Origin: CAVQBP01 sp963723205
GTDB taxonomy: Bacteria; Bacteroidota; Ignavibacteria; Ignavibacteriales; Ignavibacteriaceae
Assembly (NCBI GenBank): GCA_963723205.1
Contig: CAVRQC010000044.1
Coordinates: 1-64,000 of the forward strand
Length of the DNA stretch: 64,000 nt
Direction of reading: 5' to 3'
Shown here: piece after piece, positions 62,373 through 64,000 of the stretch
Numbering within the stretch: position 1 is the stretch's first letter
Layout of the letters: each line of letters starts with the position of its first letter
Notes under the pieces: model-generated
Database searches by the model: none
What the model was told of the DNA's origin: nothing
Seen by the model: the letters and a program-made list of their open reading frames with translations, nothing else
Translations under genes and position numbers: made by a program

Positions 62373-62711
62373 ATGAGCAGCGAGTTCAACCTTTCCAGTG
62401 AACTGAAAGATAAAACTTTAATATTAAAGACCGAAGGTTACCTAAATAATATCGGGGGTGAAAGAATTGCCAAGGAAGTATCGGAACATATTAGTAACAA
62501 TATTAACAAAGTTGTATTAGATCTTGAAAAATCTAAAGTTGTTAATTCAATAGGCATATCATATCTAATTGATGTAATTGAACAGCTTAACGAGAATAAC
62601 GGTAAATTGGTTTTTACAAATCTCAATCCAACAATCGAAAAAACTTTTAATATAATGGGCTTATTCCAGTTTGCTGAAAAAGCAGACTCAACTGATTCCG
62701 CTCTAAATTAA
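62373..62711 (+). CDS. STAS-domain anti-sigma-factor antagonist
   Basis: 112 residues, one STAS domain: DKTLILKTEGYLNNIGGERI, VVLDLEKSKVVNSIGISYLI and FNIMGLFQFAEKADS. The serine in VNSIGISYL is in the position phosphorylated in RsbV/SpoIIAA. In the unphosphorylated state it would bind the RsbW-like kinase and free the kinase's target. It has a good ribosome site (GGGAGC, 62361-62366). Confidence 0.92.
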   Translation: MSSEFNLSSELKDKTLILKTEGYLNNIGGERIAKEVSEHISNNINKVVLDLEKSKVVNSIGISYLIDVIEQLNENNGKLVFTNLNPTIEKTFNIMGLFQFAEKADSTDSALN

Positions 62712-62754
62712 TTTTAAAGAATTGCTTTTTTTCATCTCTGAATAGAAATAATTA

Positions 62755-64000
62755 ATGACAGAAATTAATAATCTTGTAGAAAGACTTTCTTTACAGGCTG
62801 AATCTTTCCAGGAAGGTTTTGAAATTTTAACAAAAGCTTCAAGTTTTAAAGACCTGACTTCAAATTTTGCACATCTGCTTAAAGGAAATTTCATTATTAA
62901 AGATCTTTTTATTTTTCATAAAAAGACCCAGGATTCAGAATGGAAAAAAGTTGAATCACGTGGTAGTATTAACTCTTCAGATTTATCTTATCTGAAGGAC
63001 AGCAACAAATTAAATATCACTTATTATGATAAACAAAAATTTACTGTTTCAATTGTCTTACCTCTTTCAGATTTATCCTTTTTAGGAATTTTAATCGGTC
63101 AAAAATTAGATAGTACTGCATTTAATGATTTCGATAAAATTACACTGCAGATTCTTCTCCAGGTTTTTAACAGTGCACATAAATCTTTTTTAAACCAGAA
63201 GAAAGAAAAAGAATTAATTTTTGATTTAAATGAGAAGATATTTCAATTGAATCACCTGATTGATGCAGGAATTGAATTATCAAGATTCGAAAAAAGGAAT
63301 ATTCTTTTTGAACTTGCTCTTGAGCGTGTATGCTCATTAACAAATGCTACCTCGGCATTAATTAAGATTAAAGATAATAGTGATGACTCGGAAGTATATT
63401 CCTTATTCCCTGCCGGGATTGATCGTGAAAGTATTTTAACCAGTGAATTCAAAATTCAATCTTCTTTCGAACACAAAAATAGAAGTTATTATTTTGTTTT
63501 ATCCGGAAAAGAAACCCGTAAAGGCCTCACATCTTTTAATGAACTGGACAAATCTTTATTTGAAGCTGTAACAAGACAGGTTTCTGCTGCAATCGAAAAC
63601 GAATATCTGCATCGACAGTCGGTTGAGAAAGAACTTATCCAAAAAGAAATAAATATTGCGGCTTCAATCCAGCAGAGAATTATTCCGAAAGAGCTGTCAA
63701 AAATTGAAGGATATGAAATTGCAGGAATAAATATTCCATCAAAAGAAGTAGGCGGAGATTATTATGACTGCATCAACTTAGACAACGGGAAAGTTGCATT
63801 GGTTATTGCAGATGTTACAGGTAAAGGTATTGCCGCCTCTTTGCTGGTTAATACTTTAAATGCATCCTTATTTTCTTATCTTGAATTTGATCTACCCCTG
63901 ACGGAAATTGCAGACAGGCTAAATAAACTAATATACAGATCCACGCCTTCCGACAGATTCATTACATTCTTTATTACAGTTTTGGATCCCGGCAAAGGAG
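62755..64000 (+). CDS. GAF-domain PP2C (RsbU-like) phosphatase, C-terminus beyond the window
   Basis: Open from ATG 62755 to the window end, 415 codons so far and no stop. A first GAF-like region (about residues 20-145) and a second one (about 165-300, AGIELSRFEKRNILFELALE; TNATSALIKIKD) are followed by a helix (EKELIQKEINIAASIQQRII) and the beginning of a SpoIIE/PP2C domain with SKEVGGDYYDCINLDNG and IADVTGKGIAASLLV, which carry metal-binding aspartates. It would dephosphorylate the STAS protein encoded 43 bases upstream. Cytosolic, so it should sense an internal ligand through the GAF domains. Confidence 0.9.
   Translation, partial: MTEINNLVERLSLQAESFQEGFEILTKASSFKDLTSNFAHLLKGNFIIKDLFIFHKKTQDSEWKKVESRGSINSSDLSYLKDSNKLNITYYDKQKFTVSIVLPLSDLSFLGILIGQKLDSTAFNDFDKITLQILLQVFNSAHKSFLNQKKEKELIFDLNEKIFQLNHLIDAGIELSRFEKRNILFELALERVCSLTNATSALIKIKDNSDDSEVYSLFPAGIDRESILTSEFKIQSSFEHKNRSYYFVLSGKETRKGLTSFNELDKSLFEAVTRQVSAAIENEYLHRQSVEKELIQKEINIAASIQQRIIPKELSKIEGYEIAGINIPSKEVGGDYYDCINLDNGKVALVIADVTGKGIAASLLVNTLNASLFSYLEFDLPLTEIADRLNKLIYRSTPSDRFITFFITVLDPGKG

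Overview
The window is AT-rich bacterial chromosome. It most likely comes from the Ignavibacteria/Chlorobi side of the Bacteroidota superphylum. Three surface or secreted proteins end in a type IX secretion (Por) tail, two intact (35.6-37.4 kb and the 1848-residue protein at 55.3-60.9 kb) and one broken (34.6-35.2 kb). All three carry the NYPNPFN motif common in Ignavibacteria. Putative promoters have the Bacteroidota TTG-N20-TAnnTTTG form. No tRNA, rRNA, CRISPR array, prophage or integron integrase was recognised.

Layout. 0-1.1 kb: the 3' end of an IS4-type transposase abuts a REP-associated (Y1/HUH) transposase gene broken by two in-frame TAG codons. 1.2-2.8 kb: a YCII protein, a PGPGW membrane protein and a nitrilase-family amidase. 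2.85-3.02 kb: a promoter, a folded RNA and a strong terminator just upstream of the lysine/diaminopimelate operon. 3.15-7.9 kb: dapA-dapB-dapH-lysC plus an M20 deacetylase, which is the acetylase variant of DAP synthesis. 8.0-8.5 kb: methylglyoxal synthase. 8.9-13.2 kb: an RND efflux adaptor and pump with repeat copies on both sides. 14.0-20.5 kb: co-oriented single accessory genes (DUF2130, PNPOx-like, erythromycin-esterase-like, small membrane proteins, DmpA-type peptidase) separated by related, partly attC-like intergenic repeats.

20.6-42.8 kb is accessory and partly decayed. It holds an XRE regulator/membrane pair, a LytS/LytR-type two-component pair, two class C beta-lactamase-like lipoproteins around an ExbB-like protein, a DUF1593 protein, a signal-peptidase-like protein without the catalytic serine, small domain proteins (PPC, SRPBCC, DUF4256, YdeI), an ELWxxDGT surface protein, and GH39 and GH5 glycosidases. 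At least five genes here are interrupted. Three of these (23.5, 39.4 and 42.5 kb) fit loss of one base, two of them clearly in a homopolymer, so either base-calling errors or young pseudogenes are possible. Clusters of short perfect hairpins lie at 21.5, 42.8-43.1 and 46.2 kb.

43.1-50.4 kb (minus): RND pump, adaptor, TolC-type channel, SDR and a secreted glycine-rich protein, read from the right, with a membrane-anchored AraC-type regulator further upstream. 52.1-61.4 kb (minus): a periplasmic-propeller sensor fused to a PP2C phosphatase, then a giant secreted metalloprotease/VWA/beta-helix protein and a small secreted partner. 61.9-64.0 kb (plus): an RsbW-like kinase, a STAS antagonist and a GAF-PP2C phosphatase running off the edge, together a partner-switching module. 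Signal output through PP2C phosphatases is therefore a theme of the right end; export and extracellular polymer handling is the theme of the middle.
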